Both the position numbers and the translations under genes were made by a program. This document shows positions 1 to 6,068 of a stretch of 6,068 bases of DNA, one piece after another; position 1 is the first letter of the stretch; every line of letters begins with the position of its first letter. Location of the stretch: the NCBI GenBank assembly GCA_030705745.1, contig JAUZPT010000190.1:1-6068 (forward strand), read 5' to 3'. The notes under the pieces are model-generated. The model worked only from the letters and a program-made list of their open reading frames with translations. It was not told the origin of the DNA and made no database searches. Origin of the DNA: Bacillota bacterium. Its GTDB lineage: Bacteria; Bacillota; Bacilli; Bacillales; Cytobacillaceae.

Positions 1-443
1 AACGCAACGGGCCAGAATTTCCACACAATCGACACACCGTTTTGAAGCAATCCAAGATAGTTGGAAATTTTATCGTAAAACAATAGTAGTACGTCCAAAA
101 GAATAAATAATATGGAATGGAAAAGCCCTTTACCTGTTTTTTGGTAACGAAGTAGAAAGCCGAGAGCAATAATGAAAATGAAAGCACCTATATGATCCGG
201 CCAAAAAGAAAGCCGGTGGACAACGTGGAAATGCAGGCCGAAGCCAGTCAGAATAGTACCAGGAAGGATGGCTTCATAATCCTTGGATAAATAACCTTGT
301 CCTAAGAAAGCGATCCCCACGATTATCAATAGAGTGGGCCATGTGTAAAATTGTTGAAATAAGGAGAATCCAGATTGTTGTAAAAAGAAGTAGGCTCCAA
401 AGCCAATTAATATTATTCCGGGGAAAATCTGCTGATTTTTCAT
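1..443 (-). CDS. Partial LiaI/LiaF-like multi-pass membrane protein (3' end beyond window)
   Basis: The minus strand is open from an ATG at 443-441 to the window edge, giving 147 codons without a stop. An in-frame TAA lies nine codons upstream, so this ATG is the first ATG of the frame. It follows GGAAGTGGTG (459-450), a fair ribosome binding site six bases away. The product starts MKNQQIFPGIILIGFGAYFF and is very hydrophobic, with likely membrane segments near residues 6-21, 36-51, 59-75, 86-100 and 108-123. Glycine-rich turns (PGIILIGFG at 8-16, PGTILTGFG at 61-69) and Trp-Pro pairs (35-36, 81-82, 144-145) recur, suggesting internally repeated units. This pattern is typical of the small LiaI-LiaF-like transmembrane domain family (DUF5668 type), some of whose members act in cell-envelope stress sensing. 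That family call is from pattern memory, and no specific function can be given. The gene is divergent from hemA, so a role in heme synthesis is not implied. Confidence 0.75.
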   Translation of the reverse strand, partial: MKNQQIFPGIILIGFGAYFFLQQSGFSLFQQFYTWPTLLIIVGIAFLGQGYLSKDYEAILPGTILTGFGLHFHVVHRLSFWPDHIGAFIFIIALGFLLRYQKTGKGLFHSILFILLDVLLLFYDKISNYLGLLQNGVSIVWKFWPVA

Positions 444-591
444 GAAAAACACCACTTCCAAAAAGGTTTACTTGAATCTGAGCGTTATTTTTGTTACTGT
501 ACTTAAGGAAGTATTTGTCGAATGCAAAAAAATTAGACAAACGTATTATTTTTCTATATTACCATATAGTTTCGTTTTCTGTTCACATTTA

Positions 592-624
592 TTGGGCAAA
601 ATGATAAATAAGGCATGATATAAT
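592..624 (+). promoter_or_regulatory. Probable SigA-type promoter of the hem operon
   Basis: A perfect TATAAT hexamer at 619-624 is preceded by TG one base upstream (616-617), forming an extended -10 element. The -35 is poor: TTGGGC at 592-597 is 21 bases away, and the hexamer at 17 bases spacing is GCAAAA. Extended -10 promoters often tolerate a weak -35. Transcription would start around 631, leaving a leader of about 40 bases before hemA. It is the only good promoter-like sequence seen ahead of the operon. Confidence 0.6.
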
Positions 625-632
625 CAAATTAG
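618..632 (+). promoter_or_regulatory. Weak candidate PerR box overlapping the -10
   Basis: In B. subtilis the hemAXCDBL operon is repressed by PerR, whose consensus is TTATAATNATTATAA. Here ATATAATCAAATTAG matches nine of the fourteen defined positions, six in the left half and only three in the right. The left half coincides with the -10 hexamer, which inflates the match. The placement would suit a repressor site, but the match is weak and may be chance in AT-rich DNA. Confidence 0.2.
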
Positions 633-652
633 TTAAGTAGGGAATTTTTATT

Positions 653-659
653 GGGGGTG
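653..659 (+). promoter_or_regulatory. hemA ribosome binding site
   Basis: GGGGGTG stands ten bases before the ATG at 670 and closely resembles the Bacillus GGAGGTG core. It supports that ATG as the start, in agreement with the family N-terminus MHILV. Confidence 0.75.
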
Positions 660-669
660 TCATTGCATA

Positions 670-2016
670 ATGCATATTTTAGTACTTGGTATAAACTATA
701 AAACTGCCCCTGTTGAAATCCGTGAACGATTGACATTTAACGAATCCGATCTTAGGGAAGCCATGAAAAAATTAAACAGCAAAAAGAGCATCCTTGAGAA
801 TGTTATCCTATCTACATGTAATCGTACGGAAATCTATGCGGTTGTTGATCAACTGCATACAGGCCGTTACTATATAAAAGAATTTTTATCTGAATGGTTC
901 GGGCTTGACCAGAATGAATTTTCACCATTCTTATTTGTTTATGAAGAAGATGGTGCAGTTGAACACTTATTCAAGGTGGGATGCGGTCTTAATTCAATGG
1001 TTTTGGGTGAAACACAAATACTTGGCCAGCTTCGTTCTAGCTTCTTGCTCTCGCAGGAGGAAAAAACAACAGGAACTGTTTTTAATCATCTCTTTAAACA
1101 AGCGGTAACAGTCGCGAAGAGAGGACATTCTGAAACCGAAATTGGAGCCAATGCAGTCTCAGTCAGTTATGCAGCGGTTGAATTGGCAAAGAAAATATTT
1201 GGTTCGCTTAAAAATAAGCATGTTCTTATTTTTGGTGCTGGGAAAATGGGAGAATTGGCAGCCCAAAACTTGCATGGCAGCGGCGTTAAAAAAGTAACAG
1301 TCATCAATCGTACATTCGAAAAGGCAGTCGGTCTGGCAGAGAAATTTGGCGGCCAGGCGAGAACGCTGCAGGAGCTTCAATCTTCACTTGCAGAAGCAGA
1401 TATTCTAATTAGCTCTACTGGATCAAAAGATCTTGTCATTACGAAAGAAATGATCTCTCAAGTTGAAAAAGTGCGTAAAGGAAAACCACTTTTTATGGTG
1501 GATATCGCAGTACCTCGTGATCTCGACCCAAAAATCGCGGAGCTCGAAAATGTCTTTTTGTATGATATTGATGATTTGGAAGGAATTGTTGAAGCAAACC
1601 TGCAGGAACGAAAGCAGGCTGCGGAAACAATCATGCTTATGATAGAAAAAGAAATCGTAGAATTTAAGCAATGGTTAGGTTTGTTAGGAGTTGTTCCTGT
1701 CATCACGGCTTTAAGGGAAAAAGCTCTTTCGATCCAGTCTGAAACAATGGAAAGCATCGAAAGAAAACTTCCCAATCTTTCAGAGCATGATCGTAAGGTG
1801 CTAAACAAACATACAAAGAGTATCATCAATCAGTTATTGAAAGATCCCATCTTACAGGCAAAAGAAATGGCTTCGCGCTCCGATGCACAGGATGCGTTGA
1901 ATTTGTTCGTGAAAATCTTTAATATCGAAGGCCTAATTGATGATCAAAACCATCCGAAAGCAGCCGAAGGCAACAAAAAGATGGTTCAAGCATACCAGGC
2001 TTCCTTTCAGTCGTAA
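670..2016 (+). CDS. hemA: Glutamyl-tRNA reductase
   Basis: HemA is the NADPH-dependent cytoplasmic enzyme that reduces the glutamate on tRNA-Glu to glutamate-1-semialdehyde, the committed and usually controlled step of C5 heme synthesis. The 448-residue product is near the usual Bacillus length (about 455). The N-terminal catalytic domain (about 1-155) begins [19 protein letters not shown] and contains STCNRTE, with the expected thioester-forming Cys at residue 50. A Rossmann NADPH-binding domain follows, with GAGKMG at 189-194 and VINRT shortly after. [10 protein letters not shown] and [14 protein letters not shown] lead into the helical dimerisation domain, which contains [13 protein letters not shown] and [16 protein letters not shown]. 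The start is fixed by the ribosome binding site and family N-terminus. HemL, the partner that receives the labile semialdehyde, is the last gene visible in the same operon. The last 30 or so residues are polar and poorly recognised. Identification is secure. Confidence 0.98.
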   Translation: MHILVLGINYKTAPVEIRERLTFNESDLREAMKKLNSKKSILENVILSTCNRTEIYAVVDQLHTGRYYIKEFLSEWFGLDQNEFSPFLFVYEEDGAVEHLFKVGCGLNSMVLGETQILGQLRSSFLLSQEEKTTGTVFNHLFKQAVTVAKRGHSETEIGANAVSVSYAAVELAKKIFGSLKNKHVLIFGAGKMGELAAQNLHGSGVKKVTVINRTFEKAVGLAEKFGGQARTLQELQSSLAEADILISSTGSKDLVITKEMISQVEKVRKGKPLFMVDIAVPRDLDPKIAELENVFLYDIDDLEGIVEANLQERKQAAETIMLMIEKEIVEFKQWLGLLGVVPVITALREKALSIQSETMESIERKLPNLSEHDRKVLNKHTKSIINQLLKDPILQAKEMASRSDAQDALNLFVKIFNIEGLIDDQNHPKAAEGNKKMVQAYQASFQS

Positions 2017-2017
2017 G

Positions 2018-2025
2018 AGAGGTGA
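2018..2025 (+). promoter_or_regulatory. hemX ribosome binding site that sets the start
   Basis: AGAGGTGA lies just after the hemA stop codon and four bases before the ATG at 2030. It rules in favour of that ATG over in-frame ATGs further upstream inside hemA (from 1937). Its position next to the hemA stop would let terminating ribosomes reinitiate on hemX. Confidence 0.8.
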
Positions 2026-2029
2026 GTCC

Positions 2030-2860
2030 ATGTTTGATAATATGACCAGACTTCATGAACTAACAGTCATAGTGTATGCCTTCAGTGTGCTACTATATTT
2101 CTTTGACTTCATTCATCATAACCGGAAGGCAAATCGAGTTGCTTTCTGGTTACTTGCATTTGTATGGATTTTGCAAACGGCCTTTCTCTTTTTCTATATG
2201 ATGAAGACAGGAAGATTTCCGGTTTTGACAATATTCGAAGGCCTCTATTTTTACGCTTGGGTGCTTGTGACTCTATCATTAGGAATCAATCGGTTGCTTC
2301 GAGTAGACTTTATCGTTTTTTTTACAAATATACTTGGGTTCATCGTCATGGTAATCCATACCTTTGCTCCAGTCCAGTATGGATCAAGTATTATTGGCAA
2401 AAGGCTCGTTTCCGAACTCCTATTGATTCATATCACAATGGCTATTCTTTCATATGCAGCATTTTCCATCTCATTTGTTTTTTCGTTGCTTTATCTCATT
2501 CAATACGACCTTCTGAAAAAAAAACAATGGGGCAAGCGTCTGATGCGGTTAGCGGATTTGAAAAAACTGGAGAATTTATCGTATATTCTCGCAGTCATCG
2601 GCGTTCCCATGTTAATGTTAAGTTTGATCTTGGGGATGCAGTGGGCATTGTTAAAAGTACCTGGCATGTCCTGGTATGATAGTAAAGTCGTAGGATCTTT
2701 TATAGTTTTAACGGCCTACAGCATCTATTTGTATCTTCCGATTGGCAGGAACCTGACCGGAAAATCATTGGCCCTTTGGAATATAGGTTCTTTCTTAATC
2801 GTACTTATAAATTTTTTCTTAATTGGTCAATTATCATCTTTCCATTTTTGGTATTCGTAA
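2030..2860 (+). CDS. hemX: HemX, CcsA-like integral membrane protein that modulates HemA level
   Basis: HemX is an integral membrane protein of the cytochrome c assembly (CcsA/CcmC-like) superfamily. In B. subtilis it is not needed for heme synthesis but lowers the steady-state amount of HemA. From the ATG at 2030 the product has 276 residues, the same length as I recall for B. subtilis HemX. About eight membrane segments can be seen, near residues 10-28, 36-57, 66-88, 93-112, 130-158, 183-205, 219-237 and 248-268. The conserved His of the family appears in LLLIHITMAILSYAAF (His134). The region equivalent to the tryptophan-rich WWD heme-handling motif is degenerate: GMQWALLKVPGMSWYDSK at 202-219 keeps W205, W215 and D217 but not the full pattern. 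The frame is open upstream to 1937, but that extension overlaps hemA, is basic and hydrophilic, and has no matching ribosome binding site. The gene starts 13 bases after the hemA stop. Confidence 0.93.
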   Translation: MFDNMTRLHELTVIVYAFSVLLYFFDFIHHNRKANRVAFWLLAFVWILQTAFLFFYMMKTGRFPVLTIFEGLYFYAWVLVTLSLGINRLLRVDFIVFFTNILGFIVMVIHTFAPVQYGSSIIGKRLVSELLLIHITMAILSYAAFSISFVFSLLYLIQYDLLKKKQWGKRLMRLADLKKLENLSYILAVIGVPMLMLSLILGMQWALLKVPGMSWYDSKVVGSFIVLTAYSIYLYLPIGRNLTGKSLALWNIGSFLIVLINFFLIGQLSSFHFWYS

Positions 2861-2864
2861 ATTT

Positions 2865-2870
2865 AGGAGG
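2865..2870 (+). promoter_or_regulatory. hemC ribosome binding site
   Basis: A perfect AGGAGG in the 15-base gap between hemX and hemC stands five bases before the ATG at 2876. It is the strongest Shine-Dalgarno match in the window together with that of hemB. Confidence 0.8.
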
Positions 2871-2875
2871 CTGTC

Positions 2876-3811
2876 ATGAGAAAAATAATAGTCGGTTCCA
2901 GACGCAGCAAGCTTGCATTAACGCAAACAAAATGGGTGATCGAGCAATTAAAAATGCTGGGTGCCCCATTTGAATTCGAGATCAAGGAAATCGTTACAAA
3001 AGGTGACCGTATTCTTGATGTAACTTTATCCAAAGTAGGCGGCAAAGGTTTATTTGTAAAAGAAATTGAGCAGGCTATGTTGGATAAAGAAATTGATATG
3101 GCCGTACATAGCATGAAGGATATGCCCGCTGTATTACCTGAAGGTTTGACGATTGGCTCGATTCCTTTCCGTGAGGATCATCGTGATGCACTCATTTCTA
3201 GAGGGCATATTGCATTAAAAGACTTGAAGCCAGGAGCGGTTATCGGAACGAGCAGCCTTCGTCGCAGCTCCCAGTTGCTTTTGAAACGACCTGACCTTGA
3301 AATCAAATGGATTAGAGGGAATGTAGACACGCGATTGGCAAAGCTTGAAGAAGGAGAGTATGATGCGATTATTCTTGCGGCTGCCGGCCTTTCACGTTTA
3401 GGTTGGGCCTCCGAGGTTGTTACCGAATTTTTGGACTCTGAAAGCTGTGTACCTGCTGTTGGCCAAGGTGCGCTCTCAATCGAATGCCGGGAAGATGATC
3501 AGGAACTTCGTAGCATTCTTGATAAATTCACGTGTGAAAAAACGGATCGCGCCGTTAGAGCTGAACGTTCTTTCCTGCACAAGATGGAAGGCGGCTGCCA
3601 AGTGCCGATTGCCGGATATGCCTATGTAGATGAAAAGGATGAAATCGTCCTGACAGGTCTTGTCGCTTCACCAGATGGGAAAATCGTCTACAAGGAAGAA
3701 GTAAGAGGAAATGATCCGCTTCAAATCGGGATTGAAGCTGCTGACTCTTTGATTGAAAAAGGTGCGAAAGAGCTAATTGAAAAAGTTAAACAGGAGCTTG
3801 AAAGTGAATGA
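2876..3811 (+). CDS. hemC: Hydroxymethylbilane synthase (porphobilinogen deaminase)
   Basis: HemC polymerises four porphobilinogen molecules into linear hydroxymethylbilane in the cytoplasm, using a covalently attached dipyrromethane cofactor. The 311 residues are close to the usual length (about 310-315). The start [18 protein letters not shown] is the family N-terminus with the phosphate/acid-binding GSR. Domain 1 holds [11 protein letters not shown] and AVHSMKDMP, with the catalytic Asp at residue 82. Domain 2 holds [12 protein letters not shown] (124-135) and RGNVDTRL (148-154), whose arginines bind acidic side chains of the growing chain. [11 protein letters not shown] (193-203) joins back to domain 1. 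Domain 3 carries the cofactor attachment Cys241 in [13 protein letters not shown]. All key residues are present. The last codons overlap the start of hemD, whose product uses the unstable bilane directly. Identification is secure. Confidence 0.98.
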   Translation: MRKIIVGSRRSKLALTQTKWVIEQLKMLGAPFEFEIKEIVTKGDRILDVTLSKVGGKGLFVKEIEQAMLDKEIDMAVHSMKDMPAVLPEGLTIGSIPFREDHRDALISRGHIALKDLKPGAVIGTSSLRRSSQLLLKRPDLEIKWIRGNVDTRLAKLEEGEYDAIILAAAGLSRLGWASEVVTEFLDSESCVPAVGQGALSIECREDDQELRSILDKFTCEKTDRAVRAERSFLHKMEGGCQVPIAGYAYVDEKDEIVLTGLVASPDGKIVYKEEVRGNDPLQIGIEAADSLIEKGAKELIEKVKQELESE

Positions 3812-4578
3812 TACAACCTCTGCCATTGCTTGAAAAAAAAATTCTTGTTCCACGAGGGAAAAAGCAGGCGAAATCACTTTCACTTTTAATAGAGAAGCAT
3901 GGAGGGATTCCTGTTGAAATCCCTCTTATTGCCTTTCGTCCCATTCCTTTCGGCAAGTACCTTCAGAAAGTCATGACATCTCTGCATACATACGATTGGA
4001 TCATTTTCACGAGCAATGTAGCGGTGGAGACGTTCCTTTCTTTTTTTTCAAAAAAAGAATACTCAAATCTTCCTAAGATTGCTGTGATTGGTGAGAGAAC
4101 AAAACGGATTCTAAACGAAAATGGACTGAAAGTGAGATTCCTGCCAACAGAATATGTTTCTGAGACCTTCGCAGAAGAATTTTCTCATATTGTTCAGACG
4201 AATGAAAGGGTTCTCATTCCAAAAGGCAATCTTGCTAGAGATGTTATTGCTGAAACTTTAAGAAAAAAAGGTGTTACGGTTGAAGAAGTGATTGTATATG
4301 AAACGTATATGCCAGACGAAAGCCGATTTAAGCTAGCCGAAATGCTGACAAATAAGGAAATTGATATTTTGATGTTTACAAGTCCATCTACTGTAGAACA
4401 CTTCATGGGTATAGTTGCGGAATATAAGCTTCAATCAAAGATTGAACATTGCCTAATTAGCTGCATTGGACCAGTGACGAAGGAAAAAATCGAGTCATTT
4501 GGATTAATAGCCCATGCCTCTCCAGAGGTGTATACTGTAGAAGAGATGATTAACAGCATAATAAAGTATTTAAACTAA
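3808..4578 (+). CDS. hemD: Uroporphyrinogen III synthase
   Basis: HemD closes hydroxymethylbilane into uroporphyrinogen III while inverting ring D, in the cytoplasm. The family is very divergent in sequence, so the call rests on fold-level motifs plus the operon position between hemC and hemB. The 256 residues fit the usual 250-265. The N-terminus [16 protein letters not shown] opens the first alpha/beta lobe. [13 protein letters not shown] (64-76) is the characteristic first-lobe motif. The second lobe has [11 protein letters not shown] (135-145), VIVYETY (161-167) with the conserved tyrosine region, [11 protein letters not shown] (189-199) and [10 protein letters not shown] (219-228), ending in [10 protein letters not shown]. 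The start ATG overlaps the hemC stop as ATGA, and AGGAG at 3792-3796 lies eleven bases upstream, so translation is probably coupled to hemC. A nine-A tract spans codons 9-12 and a T8-C-A7 stretch lies near codons 78-83. Confidence 0.95.
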   Translation: MIQPLPLLEKKILVPRGKKQAKSLSLLIEKHGGIPVEIPLIAFRPIPFGKYLQKVMTSLHTYDWIIFTSNVAVETFLSFFSKKEYSNLPKIAVIGERTKRILNENGLKVRFLPTEYVSETFAEEFSHIVQTNERVLIPKGNLARDVIAETLRKKGVTVEEVIVYETYMPDESRFKLAEMLTNKEIDILMFTSPSTVEHFMGIVAEYKLQSKIEHCLISCIGPVTKEKIESFGLIAHASPEVYTVEEMINSIIKYLN

Positions 4579-4584
4579 TTAATT

Positions 4585-4590
4585 GGAGGT
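4585..4590 (+). promoter_or_regulatory. hemB ribosome binding site that sets the start
   Basis: GGAGGT lies seven bases before the ATG at 4598. An in-frame TTG at 4583 would place this Shine-Dalgarno inside the coding region, so the TTG start is rejected. A second in-frame ATG at 4604 is possible (13 bases spacing) but less well placed. Confidence 0.8.
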
Positions 4591-4597
4591 AAAAAAA

Positions 4598-5575
4598 ATG
4601 GTAATGCCTTTTTCACGTCACCGCCGCTTGCGCCAAAGCGCTAATATGCGTGCACTTGTCAGAGAAAATCACTTGAATGTCAATGACTTTATTTATCCAC
4701 TTTTTATTGTAGAAGGTGAAAAAATTAAGAACGAAGTATCCTCAATGCCGGGGGTTTTTCATCTGTCTTTGGATTTTCTGGAAGAGGAAATGAAGGATAT
4801 CGTTTCGCTCGGAATAAAATCTGTCATTCTCTTCGGGGTGCCTGCTGAAAAAGATGAATGCGGCGAACAGGCTTACCATGACCATGGGATTGTACAAGAG
4901 GCTACCCGTTTCATTAAAGAACGCTTTCCTGACATGATTGTGGTTGCTGATACATGCCTGTGCGAATATACAAGCCATGGACACTGTGGCGTTGTTGAAA
5001 ATGGAAAAGTATTAAACGATGCCTCCCTTGAGCTTTTGGTCAAGACTGCAGTAAGTCAGGCAAAAGCCGGCGCAGACATCATAGCGCCGTCGAACATGAT
5101 GGACGGATTCGTTACTGCTATCCGGGCAGGATTGGATGAAGCCGGTTTTGAAGAAATTCCGATCATGTCCTATGCAGTGAAATACTCATCTGCTTTTTAC
5201 GGCCCTTTCCGAGAAGCGGCAGACAGCACACCTCAATTCGGGGATCGCAAAACGTATCAAATGGATCCTTCTAATCGTCTTGAGGCAATGCGAGAGGCTG
5301 AATCCGACGTTGCCGAAGGTGCAGATTTTTTAATTGTTAAGCCTGGCATGCCTTATTTGGATATTGTCCGTGACGTTAAGAATAACTTTAACCTTCCTGT
5401 TGTCGTATATAATGTCAGCGGAGAGTACTCAATGGTGAAAGCCGCAGCTTTAAATGGCTGGATCGACGAAAAAAATGTAGCGCTTGAAATGTTAATTGGA
5501 ATGAAGCGTGCCGGTGCGGATTTAATTATTACGTACTTCGCTAAGGATGCAGCTCGCTGGTTAAAAGAACAATAA
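4598..5575 (+). CDS. hemB: Porphobilinogen synthase (5-aminolevulinate dehydratase)
   Basis: HemB condenses two 5-aminolevulinate molecules into porphobilinogen as a cytoplasmic TIM-barrel enzyme, normally octameric. From the ATG at 4598 it has 325 residues, as expected for the family (about 324 in B. subtilis). The N-terminal arm reads [18 protein letters not shown]. The metal site has three cysteines in [15 protein letters not shown] (Cys120, Cys122, Cys130), marking the zinc-dependent type. [13 protein letters not shown] follows. The two Schiff-base lysines are Lys195 in [16 protein letters not shown] and Lys248 in [23 protein letters not shown] and [14 protein letters not shown] are also conserved, and the protein ends near [12 protein letters not shown]. 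All catalytic residues are intact. The gene starts 19 bases after the hemD stop and is followed by hemL 36 bases on, with no terminator between. Confidence 0.98.
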   Translation: MVMPFSRHRRLRQSANMRALVRENHLNVNDFIYPLFIVEGEKIKNEVSSMPGVFHLSLDFLEEEMKDIVSLGIKSVILFGVPAEKDECGEQAYHDHGIVQEATRFIKERFPDMIVVADTCLCEYTSHGHCGVVENGKVLNDASLELLVKTAVSQAKAGADIIAPSNMMDGFVTAIRAGLDEAGFEEIPIMSYAVKYSSAFYGPFREAADSTPQFGDRKTYQMDPSNRLEAMREAESDVAEGADFLIVKPGMPYLDIVRDVKNNFNLPVVVYNVSGEYSMVKAAALNGWIDEKNVALEMLIGMKRAGADLIITYFAKDAARWLKEQ

Positions 5576-5611
5576 AACGGTCTTAATCATGAATCGAAAT
5601 GAGGGAAATCT

Positions 5612-6068
5612 ATGCGATCATACGAAAAATCGGTTGAAGCTTTCAAAGAAGCGAAAACGTTGATGCCCGGAGGTGTTAACAGCCCAGTCCGTGCCTTTAA
5701 ATCGGTGAATATGGATCCTATTTTCATGGCTAATGGAAAAGGGTCAAAAATTTATGATATCGATGGTAATGAATATATTGATTATGTCCTGTCATGGGGG
5801 CCGTTAATTCTTGGCCATACGAATGACCGTGTCGTCGAAGCAATCAAAAGGGTAGCTGAACTTGGTACGAGCTTTGGAGCACCTACTTTAATGGAAAATG
5901 AGCTTGCCAAACTAGTCATCGAACGCGTTCCATCAATAGAAGTCGTGCGGATGGTCTCTTCGGGCACTGAAGCAACAATGAGTGCTCTACGCCTGGCACG
6001 AGGATATACAGGCCGTAATAAAATTTTGAAATTTGAAGGCTGCTATCATGGACACGGTGATTCCTTGC
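5612..6068 (+). CDS. hemL: Glutamate-1-semialdehyde 2,1-aminomutase, N-terminal part (cut by window edge)
   Basis: HemL is the PLP-dependent cytoplasmic enzyme that converts glutamate-1-semialdehyde to 5-aminolevulinate, and it works directly after HemA. The frame is open from the ATG at 5612 to the right edge, giving 152 codons, about 35 percent of the usual 430. GAGGG at 5601-5605 is six bases before the start. The N-terminus [20 protein letters not shown] followed by GVNSPVRAF is the aminomutase signature that separates it from other class III aminotransferases. [20 protein letters not shown] and [15 protein letters not shown] follow. [15 protein letters not shown] (117-130) is the loop that binds the PLP phosphate, and [11 protein letters not shown] is the next conserved block. 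The PLP lysine lies outside the window. B. subtilis also has a second such enzyme (GsaB), but the operon position makes this hemL. Confidence 0.97.
   Translation, partial: MRSYEKSVEAFKEAKTLMPGGVNSPVRAFKSVNMDPIFMANGKGSKIYDIDGNEYIDYVLSWGPLILGHTNDRVVEAIKRVAELGTSFGAPTLMENELAKLVIERVPSIEVVRMVSSGTEATMSALRLARGYTGRNKILKFEGCYHGHGDSL

Larger units (their letters stand above)
444..669. other. Divergent intergenic region between the membrane protein gene and hemA
   Basis: These 226 bases separate two divergent start codons and must hold the promoters of both. The stretch is AT-rich. Seen in it are an extended -10 element facing hemA, a perfect six-base dyad at 554-569, and a GGGGGTG ribosome binding site before hemA. 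For the minus-strand gene the best -35-like hexamer is TCGACA (521-516, five of six matches to TTGACA), but no good -10 follows at 16-18 bases, so that promoter is not called. No tRNA, T-box or terminator-like structure was recognised. Confidence 0.6.

Noticed and set aside
274..540. Minus-strand open frame of 88 codons starting from TTG at 540
   Set aside because: It overlaps, in another frame, the membrane-protein frame that starts at 443 and stays open to the window edge. Its product lacks a coherent family pattern and it starts from a TTG without a good ribosome binding site.
582..610. Alternative hemA promoter with TTCACA (582-587) as -35
   Set aside because: TTCACA matches five of six positions, but the hexamer at 17 bases spacing (TAAATA) is a poor -10. 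The extended -10 at 616-624 is better, and TTCACA is too far from it (31 bases) to pair.
1458..1829. 123-codon minus-strand open frame within hemA
   Set aside because: It is an antisense shadow of a well-conserved coding region, rich in Ser and Phe, with no family resemblance.
1937..2029. N-terminal extension of hemX by 31 codons into hemA
   Set aside because: The extension is basic, overlaps hemA and lacks a ribosome binding site. The ATG at 2030 has AGAGGTGA at good spacing and gives the family length of 276.
2164..2679. 171-codon open frame on the plus strand inside hemX
   Set aside because: It lies wholly within hemX in another frame, has no ribosome binding site, and its composition is irregular with many Ser, Arg, His and Cys.
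4583..4597. TTG start for hemB adding five residues
   Set aside because: It would place the GGAGGT ribosome binding site within the coding sequence. The ATG at 4598 is correctly spaced.
5576..5611. Possible terminator between hemB and hemL
   Set aside because: No GC-rich hairpin followed by a T-run is present in these 36 bases. hemL reads as the next gene of the same operon.

Overview
The window holds most of a heme (tetrapyrrole) biosynthesis operon of a low-GC Gram-positive bacterium, very probably a member of the Bacillaceae. Gene order hemA-hemX-hemC-hemD-hemB-hemL, strong GGAGG-type ribosome binding sites, AT-rich codon use and close protein resemblance to the Bacillus subtilis hemAXCDBL products all support this. 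Recalled B. subtilis sequences differ at many positions, so it is a relative and not B. subtilis itself. The species cannot be named from the sequence alone.

Layout: positions 1-443 carry, on the minus strand, the 5' part of a small multi-pass membrane protein gene resembling the LiaI/LiaF-type transmembrane family. It runs off the left edge. Positions 444-669 are a divergent intergenic region with a likely extended -10 promoter for the hem operon, a small dyad and a strong hemA ribosome binding site. From 670 to the right edge, six genes run on the plus strand with gaps of 36 bases or less and one 3-base overlap: hemA (glutamyl-tRNA reductase), hemX (CcsA-like membrane protein), hemC (hydroxymethylbilane synthase), hemD (uroporphyrinogen III synthase), hemB (porphobilinogen synthase) and the first third of hemL (glutamate-1-semialdehyde aminomutase). 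No terminator-like hairpin with a T-run was seen between the hem genes, so they read as one transcript.

Together the genes cover the C5 pathway from glutamyl-tRNA to uroporphyrinogen III. HemA reduces Glu-tRNA to glutamate-1-semialdehyde, HemL isomerises it to 5-aminolevulinate, HemB condenses two of these to porphobilinogen, HemC joins four into hydroxymethylbilane, and HemD closes the ring with inversion of ring D. HemX is not an enzyme of the route. In B. subtilis it lowers the HemA level, so it is a regulatory passenger of the operon.

This is a well-known conserved locus. I found no sign of a new system. The observations worth a second look are modest: the divergent membrane gene with its internal repeats, the degenerate heme-handling motif in HemX, possible operator sequences in front of hemA, and two nine-A tracts inside coding sequence.
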